Source: Lewinellaceae bacterium
Lineage (GTDB): Bacteria; Bacteroidota; Bacteroidia; Chitinophagales; Saprospiraceae
Length of the DNA stretch: 64,000 bases
Reading direction: 5' to 3'
NCBI GenBank assembly: GCA_020636045.1
Contig: JACJYP010000003.1
Coordinates: forward strand, 458,925 to 522,924
The translations under genes and the position numbers were made by a program. Positions 1-10,200 of the stretch are shown in pieces (the first letter of the stretch is position 1; every line of letters starts with the position of its first letter). The notes below the pieces were generated by a model. It ran no database searches. It was not told where the DNA came from and saw only the letters and a list, made by a program, of their open reading frames with translations.

Positions 1-312
1 GATGACCATGCGGCGGTCCTGCGTATGGGGTACGCGCTCTACGAGATTCGCCAGGCGAAGTTTTTCTACCAGCCGGCTTACGTTGCTGCTGCGGTCGATC
101 ATCCGGCTCTTAATGTCGAGCACGGAAAGGCCTTTCGGAGAACTTCCGTTGAGGATGCGAAGAATATTGTATTGCGGGCTTGTGAGGCCGAAGGGGCGCA
201 GGCTGCGGGTGATGTAACAATCGAGCCAACTGGCTGTAAACAGAATATTGACCGAAGCACGGTGCCTCGGCTGCATCGGTTTGGTGCTTTTCAATTCGAT
301 TTCCAGTTTCAT
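1..312 (-). CDS. MarR-family transcriptional regulator (3' end cut by window edge)
   Basis: Translating the minus strand from the ATG at 310-312 gives 104 uninterrupted codons running off the window edge, starting MKLEIELKSTKPM. Residues 43-104 fit the MarR winged helix: LTSPQYNILRIL, then LSVLDIKSRM, then a recognition helix with SNVSRLVEKL, then the wing with ERVPHTQDRR. The D-R-R wing signature is a family hallmark. MarR proteins bind palindromes as dimers and usually repress their own promoter. A perfect 8+8 dyad at 327-344 and a -7 element at 317-324 lie just upstream. The missing part should be the C-terminal dimerisation helices. The family is clear, but the ligand and target genes cannot be seen. 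Confidence 0.88.
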   Translation of the reverse strand, partial: MKLEIELKSTKPMQPRHRASVNILFTASWLDCYITRSLRPFGLTSPQYNILRILNGSSPKGLSVLDIKSRMIDRSSNVSRLVEKLRLANLVERVPHTQDRRMVI

Positions 313-316
313 GATG

Positions 317-324
317 CAAACTTA
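317..324 (-). promoter_or_regulatory. -7 element of the marR promoter
   Basis: On the minus strand this reads TAAGTTTG, matching the Bacteroidota -7 consensus TAnnTTTG. It is only about 4 bases from the marR ATG, so the leader would be very short or absent. No TTTG is found at the ideal 19-21 base spacing. A TTTTGA lies inside the adjacent dyad. Confidence 0.5.
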
Positions 325-326
325 AA

Positions 327-344
327 TGTTTTGACATCAAAACA
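327..344. promoter_or_regulatory. Probable MarR operator (8+8 bp dyad)
   Basis: TGTTTTGA-CA-TCAAAACA is a perfect inverted repeat with a 2-base centre, immediately upstream of the marR -7 element. MarR-family operators are typically 16-20 bp AT-rich palindromes with TTGA/TCAA half-sites overlapping the promoter, so autoregulation is the natural inference. Confidence 0.6.
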
Positions 345-399
345 GGAATTTCTTTTGTTGGTTCATGCCGACGAGCAGCGCAAATGCAGTTTACAGTAT

Positions 400-530
400 G
401 CAGTGGCAGTTGGCAGTAGCATTGTTAGGAGGTAAATGGTAAAATATTCATTTCCATCTTTCACAAGCGGTTTTAAATACTGCCTACTGCCTACTGCCTA
501 CTGCCAACTGCTACTGCCACTGCCACTGCA
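400..530. repeat. TACTGCC heptamer array with inverted partner
   Basis: Four tandem TACTGCC units occupy 478-505, followed by degenerate units to 530. A 21-base segment at 400-420 is the reverse complement of 510-529 apart from one inserted base, so the two ends can pair across about 90 bases. The stretch between marR and the next lipoprotein gene otherwise has no gene. A 14-base piece of the array (505-518) recurs at 42293-42306. Confidence 0.75.
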
Positions 531-542
531 TTCTGCAAACGG

Positions 543-2231
543 CTACTGATCCCTGATCACCCGGTAACTTCCGGAGATCGTGTGGTTGTTGCCGTTGGGT
601 GCGTTGAAACTGCCGCCAAAGGTGCCCTTGATCGGCTCTCCGACATTGCCGGCCTCGGTTACGTCGGTGAGTACGCCGCCGAGCGCCTGATTGCCCGCTT
701 CCACTCCGTTTACGAAAATGAAATCGAGCGGATAGGAACCCGTTTGATTGTTATTCGTAAAAGAAAACTGAATAAACTGCTGCACCAGGCTGTCCGAACT
801 GCTCAGGAAAGTAGAGCCGCTGAACACGGAACCGCTTACATTTAACTGCGTGAACGACTGGCCGTCCAGATTATAGATAATGTACTCCGTCAGGGCGTTG
901 CATGCCTGAATATTTCCGAGCGAGACACTACTGCCGCTGATGCTAAAGGGCAACGGTGTGCTCTCGAGCAGGTTCGAGAGGTCGTATCCGGTAGCCGTAC
1001 CGCTTGTGTTGTTGCCGCAGTTGTTTACTGCCCGGCTGAAATCGCCGTTTGCATCGGTATACAGTAACAGGCGGTTGGAACCTATCTCCACTTTTACATA
1101 ACCATTGCTTACGGCCTGTCCGTTGCAATCTTCCAGATGTCCGTCGATCGTAACGAAAGGCACCTGCGAGCCGGTAATGATGATAGGGGGCAGCACGACG
1201 TCATCGGCGAACGGCCCCACGGTAGCGGTATATACCGGATCGGGGCAGCCGTCCAGATAGATCTTGAGTTCGAGTTGAACATCCCTGGGGATCTCGCCAT
1301 TGAAACAACCGTTCATATCAGTCCAGCCGTGGCATTTTCCGCTATATAGACTGTAAGAAAACACTACGTGTGCGGACAGCGGGTTCTGGTCGTTTTCGAG
1401 GTATACCTTGCCGCTTACTTTCACCAGCGGCAGCGGAATATCGCAGTTCCAGTATGAAAAGTGCTTCACTTTGCCGACGTATTCGGCGCCCGATTTCTGC
1501 GCAGTGCCTTCTTCGATCCAGCGCGCTTTGTCCAGGTCGAAGTACCAGAGCGGAATGTCGGCAGGCGCGGCGCTCAGTTGGTTGGCAGGGATCGGCATAC
1601 GGATCTCCACTTCGCTGTCGTCGGTGATGTTCAGTACCTGTCCGCCGGCTCCGTTCAACTCTACCGCCAGCATGCCGAAAGTAGCGAGGGTAGACCGGCT
1701 GCCGTCGACGCCGATGGCCCGCAGGTCGCCGGGCATGAATGTGGACAATTCCGGATCGTTCGGATCGAGGTAGCGCGCGGAGACGCTGACCGAACCGTTG
1801 TAGTCGACGGCTCCCGCCGGAAATACCAGCGTGGGGCCGCCCGGCACCTGTACCGTGCCGCCGCTGGCGGCGTTGATCTGGCCCACCTGTGTTTTTTGGA
1901 GCAGGCGGACCGTCACTTCCATCGTAGCGCCGTCTTCAACGATATAGGCCCTTGAAAACTCGAAATAACCCGCTTTTCGTACCGAAATGATGGCATCGTC
2001 TTCGGGAAGGGAGACGGCCGGGAGGCGAAAAACGCCGTTGTTGTCCGTCGTGGCGGATTCGCTGCCTGCAAATACCTGGGCGCCGCTCACCGGATCGCCG
2101 GCTTCATCGACGACGTTTCCGACGAACGTAATGTCCGCGTCAGGGACGAAAGGAAGCGGGTCTTTGTCGCGGCAGGCGAACCAGCCCGCTCCGAGCAGCA
2201 GCAGGGCTGCTATGATCTTCAGATTTTTCAT
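543..2231 (-). CDS. Outer-membrane-type lipoprotein with carboxypeptidase-regulatory-like domain
   Basis: 562 residues. A hydrophobic signal ends in a lipobox with Cys20 (GWFAC), followed by Asp/Lys-rich sequence, so a lipid-anchored envelope protein is likely. Residues about 34-108 form a carboxypeptidase-regulatory-like beta-sandwich (VDEAGDPVSGAQVFAG, then TTDNNGVFRLPAV). A second module at about 120-220 (GGTVQVPGGPTLVFPAGAV) is of a kind common in Bacteroidota surface lipoproteins. Two further regulatory-like modules follow (VSGKVYLENDQNPLSAHVVF near 270 and a cysteine-containing repeat near 365-400). No catalytic motif is visible. The role is probably structural or binding, and the substrate is unknown. 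It is divergent from the TonB receptor gene. Confidence 0.8.
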   Translation of the reverse strand: MKNLKIIAALLLLGAGWFACRDKDPLPFVPDADITFVGNVVDEAGDPVSGAQVFAGSESATTDNNGVFRLPAVSLPEDDAIISVRKAGYFEFSRAYIVEDGATMEVTVRLLQKTQVGQINAASGGTVQVPGGPTLVFPAGAVDYNGSVSVSARYLDPNDPELSTFMPGDLRAIGVDGSRSTLATFGMLAVELNGAGGQVLNITDDSEVEIRMPIPANQLSAAPADIPLWYFDLDKARWIEEGTAQKSGAEYVGKVKHFSYWNCDIPLPLVKVSGKVYLENDQNPLSAHVVFSYSLYSGKCHGWTDMNGCFNGEIPRDVQLELKIYLDGCPDPVYTATVGPFADDVVLPPIIITGSQVPFVTIDGHLEDCNGQAVSNGYVKVEIGSNRLLLYTDANGDFSRAVNNCGNNTSGTATGYDLSNLLESTPLPFSISGSSVSLGNIQACNALTEYIIYNLDGQSFTQLNVSGSVFSGSTFLSSSDSLVQQFIQFSFTNNNQTGSYPLDFIFVNGVEAGNQALGGVLTDVTEAGNVGEPIKGTFGGSFNAPNGNNHTISGSYRVIRDQ

Positions 2232-2478
2232 GCGTGGTGTAGTTGTATGTTTAAAAATGTCGTGTGCCGGGGTACACGCATGAAAGCCCGGCGGGGTTGG
2301 GTGTCGGTGTGGAATTATTAAAAACGGTCATTTTGCCGATGCAATTCAACCCCGGAATTCGCCGGTTCAAGGTCCGGATGCCGCAGCCCGGCAGGAAGCG
2401 CTTTTTCCCATGATTTGCCCGGCAGATGTTTGCAGCATCATTTCAAGGAAAAAATCTGCACATAAAAAGTTATCGGTG

Positions 2479-4872
2479 ATGAAAACAAAAACGCTCTTCC
2501 TCTTTCTCCTTCCCCTGCTGCTTCCTTTCGTCCTGCAATCCCAAACCTCCACTTTTCGCGGCACGGTGATCGATCGTCAGTCAGAAACGCCGCTGATCGG
2601 CGCCACCATTCGCGTGCTCGATACCGATCCGCCCATTGGCGGCATCACGGACGCCGACGGCGTATTTACCCTTCAAAACGTGCCAGTAGGCCGCCGTACC
2701 CTGCTGGTGACCTACCTGGGCTATGAAAATCAAACGGTACCCAACATCCTCGTCACGGCCGGAAAAGACGTGCAACTGGACATCCGGCTGGAAGAATCAT
2801 TCAACAGGATCGGGCAAGTGGTGGTGACGGCCAAAGTGGACAAGGACAAGCCGGTGAACGATCTGGCGACGATCTCCGCACGCCAGTTCAATACCGAAGA
2901 AGTGATGCGCTACTCCGGTGGTCGCAACGACGTCGCAAAACTGGTCGCGAACTTCGCCGGGGTGGCTGCTAACAACGATGCCCGCAACGACATCGTCATC
3001 CGCGGCAACTCGCCCACCGGTGTGTTGTGGCGGATCGAGGGCATTCCCGTGCCCAATCCCAACCACTTTTCCACCCTCGGCACGACCGGCGGACCGGTGT
3101 CGGCGCTCAACCCGAACCTGATCGCCAATTCGGATTTTCTGACCGGCGCTTTTCCCGCAGAATACGGCAATGCGCTGGCAGGCGTATTCGATATCAACCT
3201 GCGCACTGGCAACAAGGAGCGCTTCGAGTTTATGGGCCAACTCGGCGCTTTTTCAGGGCTGGAAGCGCTGGCGGAAGGGCCGCTCAACAAAAAGAACGAC
3301 GGTTCTTTTGTGATCGCCTACCGCCATTCCTTCGCCGAACTGGCCGACGCGGCAGGCCTCAACATCGGCACGAATGCCACGCCGCGCTACAAGGACCTTA
3401 CGTTCAATGCCGACCTCGGCAATGGCAAGGCGGGCAAATTTTCCCTGTTCGGCATCGGCGCGTACAGCGCGATCGACTTCCTGGGCGCCGAGATCGATAC
3501 GACCGACCTGTTCGCCAACCCCAATGAAAATGCCTACAACATATCCAAATTCGGCGTGCTTGGCCTGAAGCACAACATTTTGCTCAACGACCGCTCCTAT
3601 GTGCGGACCATCTTCTCCGCCTCTTATTCAGGTAACATCTACACGGCCGACGATCTGGTGATCGATAACGGCAATCCTTTCCAGATATGGGACGTGGAAG
3701 ACAACAACACAACGTACCGCCTTTCGTCGTACTACAACCTGAAGGTAAACAACCGCCTTACCTTGCGCACGGGCCTGCTCGTGCAGCAGCAGCAACTCGA
3801 TACCCGTGTGGATACCCGCGACAATACGCCCGATCTCGACGACGACAATATGCCTGACTGGTTCACCGAACGCGACTTCGACGGGTGGTTTCACCAGTCA
3901 GAGGCGTTTGCGCAGGCGCAATACCGCCTGACGGAGCAACTGACCCTGAATGCCGGCCTGCATACCCTGTATTTTGGCAAAACCGAAGACTTCGCCGTGG
4001 AGCCCCGCACTGCGCTCAACTGGCAGTTTGCCCCGAAACACACACTGAGTTTTGGCTACGGCCTGCACCACCAGACGCAACCGCTGCCCGTGTTCCTGTT
4101 CCGCGAACGGCAGGATGACGGCTCTTTTGTAGAAACCAACAGCGACCTGGGCTTTACGCGCAACCAGCATTTCGTACTGGGCTATGACTTCAAGCCGGCG
4201 GCCGACTGGCGCGTAAAAGCAGAGGCATACTACCAGTCGCTTTCAGATGTGCCCGTCGAATCGATCGCCAGCAGTTTTTCGCTGCTGAACACAGGTGCGG
4301 ACTTCATTTTTCCTGAAAAAAACAACCTCGTGAATAAAGGCACAGGCGCCAACATCGGCGCCGAACTGACGCTGGAAAAGTTCTTCAGCAAAGGCTATTA
4401 CGGTCTTGTAACCCTGAGCGTGTTCGATTCAAAATACAAGGGCTCCGACGGCATCGAACGCAGCACGGCATTCGACGGCGGCTATGTGCTGAACGTGCTG
4501 ATGGGCAAGGAATTCCGGCTCGGCAACAGCGGTCGCCGCTTCCTGACCTTCGATACGAAACTGACGACTGCCGGCGGCCGCCCCTACACGCCCGTCAACC
4601 TGGCCGCCAGCCAGGCAGCCGGTGAAGAGGTGTTGTACGACGAGCGCGCTTTCAGCGAACGGCTCGACAACTATTTCCGCTGGGATGTGAAGATCGGATT
4701 TCGGTTGAACAGTGCTACCCGCAAGCGCTCGCAGACCTTTTTCCTCGACTTCCAGAATGTGACCAATCATGCCAATATCTTCGCCATGCGCTACAACGAA
4801 GTGAAAGGCAACGTGGGGCGCATCGACCAGATCGGATTTTTCCCCGATATTCTGTACCGGATCGAGTTTTGA
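2479..4872 (+). CDS. TonB-dependent outer membrane receptor
   Basis: 797 residues from the ATG at 2479. Upstream in-frame codons lack a signal peptide, while this start gives MKTKTLFLFLLPLLLPF and a cleavage site near LQSQ. Residues about 26-105 are the carboxypeptidase-regulatory-like domain (FRGTVIDRQSETPLIGATI). Residues about 150-260 are the plug (DIVIRGNSPTGVLWRIEGIPV region), and the rest is an aromatic-rich barrel ending in ILYRIEF, an aromatic terminus typical of outer membrane proteins. No susD-like gene follows, so this is not a standard SusCD pair. The next genes encode a LytS/LytTR system behind their own promoter. The ligand is unknown. Confidence 0.9.
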   Translation: MKTKTLFLFLLPLLLPFVLQSQTSTFRGTVIDRQSETPLIGATIRVLDTDPPIGGITDADGVFTLQNVPVGRRTLLVTYLGYENQTVPNILVTAGKDVQLDIRLEESFNRIGQVVVTAKVDKDKPVNDLATISARQFNTEEVMRYSGGRNDVAKLVANFAGVAANNDARNDIVIRGNSPTGVLWRIEGIPVPNPNHFSTLGTTGGPVSALNPNLIANSDFLTGAFPAEYGNALAGVFDINLRTGNKERFEFMGQLGAFSGLEALAEGPLNKKNDGSFVIAYRHSFAELADAAGLNIGTNATPRYKDLTFNADLGNGKAGKFSLFGIGAYSAIDFLGAEIDTTDLFANPNENAYNISKFGVLGLKHNILLNDRSYVRTIFSASYSGNIYTADDLVIDNGNPFQIWDVEDNNTTYRLSSYYNLKVNNRLTLRTGLLVQQQQLDTRVDTRDNTPDLDDDNMPDWFTERDFDGWFHQSEAFAQAQYRLTEQLTLNAGLHTLYFGKTEDFAVEPRTALNWQFAPKHTLSFGYGLHHQTQPLPVFLFRERQDDGSFVETNSDLGFTRNQHFVLGYDFKPAADWRVKAEAYYQSLSDVPVESIASSFSLLNTGADFIFPEKNNLVNKGTGANIGAELTLEKFFSKGYYGLVTLSVFDSKYKGSDGIERSTAFDGGYVLNVLMGKEFRLGNSGRRFLTFDTKLTTAGGRPYTPVNLAASQAAGEEVLYDERAFSERLDNYFRWDVKIGFRLNSATRKRSQTFFLDFQNVTNHANIFAMRYNEVKGNVGRIDQIGFFPDILYRIEF

Positions 4873-4937
4873 ACGGGGAACCGGAAATTGCGAAATTGGA
4901 AATGAAAGAAATTGGAAATTAGAAACTGCACAATGAT

Positions 4938-4985
<48 letters not shown>

Positions 4986-5007
4986 TTGCATGACGACCAC
5001 CATCCCT

Positions 5008-5015
5008 TAACTTTG
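5008..5015 (+). promoter_or_regulatory. -7 element of the kinase/response-regulator promoter
   Basis: TAACTTTG matches TAnnTTTG and ends 21 bases before the ATG at 5037. It lies downstream of an earlier in-frame ATG at 4986, which therefore cannot be the start if this promoter is used. This is why the CDS start is set at 5037. Confidence 0.55.
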
Positions 5016-5036
5016 AGCCACGACTATTCTTCTGCC

Positions 5037-6086
5037 ATGCCAAACAAATGCTTTCGCGAAGTTGCCGGTTTTGACGACCGCCTGCTGGTGATCATCGGGG
5101 TGCCGCTGGCCAGCGTGCTTGTGTCGTTGCTGCTGTTCAGCGATATGCTCGAAGCGGGCAACTGGGGGTATTTTATGGTGTGCATTCCCATGTCGCTGGT
5201 CTATACGAGTTGTTTCTGGCTGGGCATGCGCTGGGCCTACTACCGGGCCAGGTATCGCTATCCCGCATTTCGCGATATCCGGAAACGCCTTTTCTGGTTG
5301 CTGCTGGCATTTTTGGCGCTTTTCCTGGCGATCAATACCGTGCTCGACGCGATATTCGGCCTCCTGATGCCGGAACACCAGGAAAAACCCGGCCAGATCT
5401 CCGATTTTATCGTCTCGCTCGTGGTGTCGGCGCTGGTGATCACCATCTATGAAGCGCTTTCGTTTTACCTGCAACTCGAGCGCGAGGTAGCCGAAAAAGC
5501 CGAACTGAAACGCCAGAATGTGGAATCGCAACTGGAGGGCCTGCGCAACCAGGTGAACCCGCACTTCCTTTTCAACAGCCTCAATACCCTCATCTATCTG
5601 ATCCCCGAAGACTCGGAGAAAGCCGTGCACTTCGTGCAGCAACTGAGCAAGGTGTACCGCTATGTGCTTGAAAGCCGCGACACCAAAATGATCCCGCTGA
5701 GCGAGGAACTGGAGTTTCTCAAGGCCTACATCTTCCTGCTGCACGAGCGCTTCGGCAACAACCTTCAGGTGGATATCCGGCGGCTGGAGCAAAAGCAGAA
5801 TGCTGCCATTGTTCCCCTGACCCTGCAATTGCTGTTTGAAAATGCCATCAAACACAATGTGATCTCCACGGACAAACCGCTCCGGATCGAGGTGTTTTCG
5901 GAAAACGGACACCTGGTGGTGCGCAACAACCTTCAGCGAAAAAACCAGGTCATGGACTCCACGGGTGTCGGCCTGCAAAATATCAAAGACCGGTACCGCC
6001 TGCTGACCGACCGTGTGGTAGAGGTGATCACTTCCCAGCAATACTTCACCGTTGCCCTGCCGATGGTCGAACTTCCGCGCTTATGA
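5037..6086 (+). CDS. LytS/YehU-type sensor histidine kinase
   Basis: 349 residues. About four membrane segments lie in residues 15-145, then a short coiled linker, then the His_kinase domain with the phospho-acceptor motif NPHFLFNSLNT near residue 174. The N-box is LLFENAIKHN near 265 and the glycine box STGVGLQNIKDRY near 308, a GHKL ATPase fold. Kinases of this family autophosphorylate and pass phosphate to LytTR regulators. The stop codon overlaps the ATG of the next gene (ATGA), so the two are translationally coupled. There is no extracytoplasmic sensor domain beyond the membrane loops, so the signal is probably membrane-related. The start was chosen from the promoter at 5008. Confidence 0.9.
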   Translation: MPNKCFREVAGFDDRLLVIIGVPLASVLVSLLLFSDMLEAGNWGYFMVCIPMSLVYTSCFWLGMRWAYYRARYRYPAFRDIRKRLFWLLLAFLALFLAINTVLDAIFGLLMPEHQEKPGQISDFIVSLVVSALVITIYEALSFYLQLEREVAEKAELKRQNVESQLEGLRNQVNPHFLFNSLNTLIYLIPEDSEKAVHFVQQLSKVYRYVLESRDTKMIPLSEELEFLKAYIFLLHERFGNNLQVDIRRLEQKQNAAIVPLTLQLLFENAIKHNVISTDKPLRIEVFSENGHLVVRNNLQRKNQVMDSTGVGLQNIKDRYRLLTDRVVEVITSQQYFTVALPMVELPRL

Positions 6087-6832
6087 AAGTTTTACTGATC
6101 GAAGACGAAATACCCGCTGCACGCCAGTTGAGCAAACTCCTGCTCGCCCACGACCCGGCGTTGCAGGTTATCGACACGCTTGATTCGGTAGAAAATGCCG
6201 TGCGCTGGTTGCGCACCTTTCCCTCCCCCGATCTGGTATTCATGGATATCCAGATCGCCGACGGGCTCAGTTTCGATATTTTCCATCAGGTGAAAGTGAA
6301 TGCACCGGTGATCTTCACCACCGCCTTCGATCAGTACGCCGTGCAGGCTTTTAAAGTGAACGCCGTGGATTACCTGCTCAAACCCGTGGATCCCTCGGAG
6401 CTGGATCGCGCCATGGAAAAGATCAGGCAGCAGCGCGACGGCGGGGCGAATTTCAATTTCGAGTCGTTATCAAAATACTTCAGAAAAGAACAGTACAAGG
6501 AACGCTTTTTGGTAAAAACAGGCCAGCAACTGGCCTTTCTCACCACTTCCGATATCGCTTTTTTCCGCTCTTCCGACGGCCTGACCCAGGCATACACCTT
6601 TACCGGAAAAAAGCATTTTGTCGATCACTCGCTGGACGACCTCGAGCGCCTGCTCGATCCCGCCGCCTATTTCCGCGTCAGCCGGAGCGTCATACTGGGC
6701 CTGGAGGCGATCCTCAAAATACATCCCCACCTCAACGGTCGCCTGAAACTCGAAACCCGTCCTTCCGCTCCGGAAGATCTGTTCGTCAGCAGGGAAAGAG
6801 TGGCCGACTTCAAGAACTGGCTCGGCGGCTGA
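6083..6832 (+). CDS. LytTR-family response regulator
   Basis: 249 residues. The receiver domain is at 1-120, with the acidic pocket IEDE, phospho-acceptor Asp55 (VFMDIQIADG), the Thr79-Thr80 switch and Lys100 (YLLKPVD). The LytTR DNA-binding domain is at about 140-249 (FLVKTGQQLAFL, then FFRSSDGLTQAYT, then YFRVSRSVILGLEAI). It overlaps the upstream kinase by 4 bases and is its cognate partner. LytTR proteins bind direct repeats upstream of target genes. The target here cannot be told. Confidence 0.93.
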   Translation: MKVLLIEDEIPAARQLSKLLLAHDPALQVIDTLDSVENAVRWLRTFPSPDLVFMDIQIADGLSFDIFHQVKVNAPVIFTTAFDQYAVQAFKVNAVDYLLKPVDPSELDRAMEKIRQQRDGGANFNFESLSKYFRKEQYKERFLVKTGQQLAFLTTSDIAFFRSSDGLTQAYTFTGKKHFVDHSLDDLERLLDPAAYFRVSRSVILGLEAILKIHPHLNGRLKLETRPSAPEDLFVSRERVADFKNWLGG

Positions 6833-7250
6833 TGCTTGTGAGCGGTTTGTTTTTTGTTGCCCACCCCGCCCTTGTGCGCGTGCCGGGCTAACATTTACAG
6901 GGTAACTTCGTCAGGCATTGGCAAAAAAACCGGAATTGCTTGGATGGGCAGCGGTAATTAGTCTAAATTCGCTTACTTTTCAGCCGACACCTAATTTTGA
7001 AATACTGCAACGCGATGGTTTAGTGTTCCGGGATGACCTTGAGAGGTCAGCACCCGAATAAGAAAAACTGTCGTGGAGTTTGCAGAGGCACTTCATTATT
7101 TGGCACTCTTTGGAACTGCCCATACATTTGAACGCTCTTAAAGCCCCCCTCCTGCCATTCCCGTATTTTCTCTGTTGCAGCAGCGTCTGCCGTGTAAAAA
7201 GAATCTTTACTAATCCAACAAATTATTTCCACATCTAAATTGACCGAGTT
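6833..7250. other. Non-coding spacer upstream of the giant surface protein
   Basis: About 418 bases with no convincing gene. It carries a well-formed promoter at 7099-7130 and so a leader of about 115 bases for the next gene. A minus-strand open frame (7047-7259, TTG start) is present, but it crosses this promoter and resembles nothing I recognise. Confidence 0.6.
7099..7130 (+). promoter_or_regulatory. Bacteroidota-type promoter TTTG-N20-TACATTTG
   Basis: TTTG at 7099-7102 and TACATTTG at 7123-7130 are separated by exactly 20 bases, the ideal spacing for the primary sigma factor of Bacteroidota. It drives the 1423-residue secreted protein starting at 7251. Confidence 0.75.
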
Positions 7251-10200
7251 ATGAGACAACTTCTAATCTCTTTTCTCTTTTTCCTATCATTTCTTTTCGT
7301 TGGATCGAGGCTTTCTGCACAGCTGATCGCACCTTGTCTGCCCTCCCAACTGGATTTCGGAGGCGCCTTGACCTGCCAGACAGCATGTATCTATTGCGAG
7401 ATCGACGGTGTAGAGGATGCTACGATACCCCCGGTCACAGGGTCGATAGATATCGACAACTGCCTGGCAGGCGCTCCACCGATAACACTGGAAAATCCGC
7501 GATGGTATGGCTTTATCGCAGGATCTTCCATGATCGATTTTACGATCAAATCGCTCGGATGCCAGAATGATGAGGGATTGGAAGCCGCTATTCTCAGTGG
7601 TGGTAGTGGTGTCTGCGGTTCGCACCCGCTTAAGGCCATCAGCTGTTCCCAGCTCGATCCGAACAACCCGATCATCGGTGCATTCGGGTTGATCCCGGGG
7701 CAGGCATACTACCTCGTTGTAGACGGTGTGAATGCGGATATCTGCAAATACCACATCGACGTGACGTTCGGGTCTGCTACGCCGCCGGAACTGGGTACGC
7801 TGGATAGCATCCAGGGGCTCAAAAAAATATGCCCCGGTGCAGTAACCAACTACTCTATCCCGCCTGTTGATTTTGCGCTTTCGTACGTCTGGACCGCTCC
7901 CGCCGGGGCAAAGATCAACGGTGGTAGTAACAACGTGGTTATCCCGGCAGACGGGGGCGATGCAGGTACTACGATTCAGGTGCAGTTTGGTGCGGTAGGC
8001 GGCCTTATCTGTGTAACCGCTTCCAATGCATGCGATACGCCTAAAACGACTTGCATACAAGTGGTGAACCAGCCGCTTGCGATCACCACCCTGCCCGATA
8101 TTACCATATGTTTTGAAGAATTACCGTATTCCTGGCAGGAAAACCCCGATCAGGGTGTAGTGGGGCCGGGTACCTATACCCTGACGACTCCTCCCTATAC
8201 GTCGTACCTGGGTTGTGACAGCCTTGTTCGCCAAAAGATCATAGCGCTGCCCCGCAAGCAGAAAACCCTTCCTCCCAAATTTTTGTGTAAAGACGAGTGC
8301 TTTATCATAGGAGGATTTGAATATTGTGATTCGGGTACCTACCAGGAGATCATATCTTCCGATAGCGGCTGCGACAGTACTGTCAATTTTATTTTGGTAA
8401 AAATACCTGTCAATGCGGAAGCGCAGGTGATGGATACGCTTACCTGTAAAAAAACGTCCGTCTTGCTGACCGGCACCGGCTCTTCTGCAGGGAACACCAT
8501 CTTTTACAGATGGCTGAACCCGAGCGGCGCCATCATCAGTAACGCCGATACTGCAGTCGCGACAGCTCCGGGATTGTATTCCCTGATCGTGACCAACGTA
8601 GCGGGCGGCCTGGCCTGTGAAGATACCGCAACGGTGGAAGTGATCGCGAATACCACGGCGCCTATGGCCAATGCGGGGCCTGACCTGATATTGAATTGTG
8701 ATGAGCCTTTGATCCAGTTGCAGGGCACCGGCTCCGTTGGAAGCCAGTACACTTACCAATGGATCACGCTGATCAACGGAAATATCGTTTCCGGCGGAAA
8801 TACCCTGACGCCTATCGTAAATGCTCCCGGTACTTACCGTCTGGTTGTTACGGATAACACCAACGGTTGTACGAGTGGCAACAACGCGAAGGTCACATCC
8901 GACATGCTGCCGCCAAGTGTGAGCGCCAGCGGCGGCACCTACACCTGTATTACCGCGAGTGTGACACTGAATGTAAATACAAATGCCAGCGGCCCGACTT
9001 ACGCCTGGACGGGTCCGAACGGCTTCACATCCGACCAGGCAAATCCGGTTGTAACGGATGCCGGCGACTACACCATCGTAGTAACGGACGCCGTTTCGGG
9101 ATGTACCAATGCTGCCATCGCGACGGTACAGGCCGACACGGATGAACCCGGCGCCGAGGCAACGGGCGGCGCCCTGACCTGCGTTGTCGACGAAGTAATG
9201 TTGTCGGGTAGTTCACCGGCCGGCAACCCTGTATTTGCCTGGACAGGCCCGAACGGCTATTCTTCCAACATCGCGAGCCCCGTAGTAACTGCGTCCGGCA
9301 CCTACAACCTTATCGTTACCGGCGCCAATGGATGCACCAGCACGGCAATGGCCATCGTAACCCTCAACGATACACCGCCGGGTGCTTCGCTGGCTGTTTC
9401 TGGAAACCTGAACTGCAACAATGCCACTGTAGCCATTACGGCGACGACCACCGATCCGGCGCCTACCATGTCGTTCGTGTGGACTTTGCCCGACAACAGC
9501 ACCGTCACCACGGATGACGTGCCTGAACTTCAGGCGGATGCCGTGGGTGATTACAGCGTTGTTGTGACCAATACTGCCAACGGCTGCACAAGCACCGCCA
9601 TGGCATCCGTAGCGCAAAGCCCGCCGGTAACGGCGCTGATCACCTCCGTAATGGACGTGTTGTGCTTTGAAACTGCTACCGGTACTGCTTCCGTTGCGGC
9701 CTCCGGTGGCAGCGGCAACTTTACATACCTGTGGAGCAACGACGAAACCACCGCAGCGATCACGGGTCTGGCCAGCGGCAACTATTCCGTCACCGTCACC
9801 GACGGTGAGCAATGCACCGCCAGCGCTACGGCAACGATCAATCAGCCTGACCTGCTGACAGCATCTTCTACCGTTACGGCGGAATCCGCCAACGGCGCCA
9901 ACGATGGCACCGCTTCAGTGACGGCAGCGGGCGGTAGCAGCCCTTATATGTATCTGTGGAGCAACGACGAAACGACTCCGGACATTTCAAACCTGCCTCC
10001 CGGCACGTATATGGTCACGGTGACCGACGACAACGGCTGTACGGTAGTTTCCAGTGTTCAGGTGCTGCCCGGCGATTGCGGACTCGCACTCGACATCACA
10101 TCCGAAATGACCACGTGCAATGGAGATTCTACCGGCTCGGCAACAGTCGCTACGGCGGGCGGTGCCGGTCCGTTTACCTATGCATGGAGCTCGGGTGGTT

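Noticed and set aside
400..530. Possible CRISPR array
   Set aside because: Units are 7 bp with no spacers and no cas genes. It is a simple tandem array.
7047..7259. Minus-strand frame of 70 residues before the giant surface protein
   Set aside because: It begins with TTG, crosses the ideal promoter at 7099-7130 and matches no family. A gene remnant cannot be excluded.
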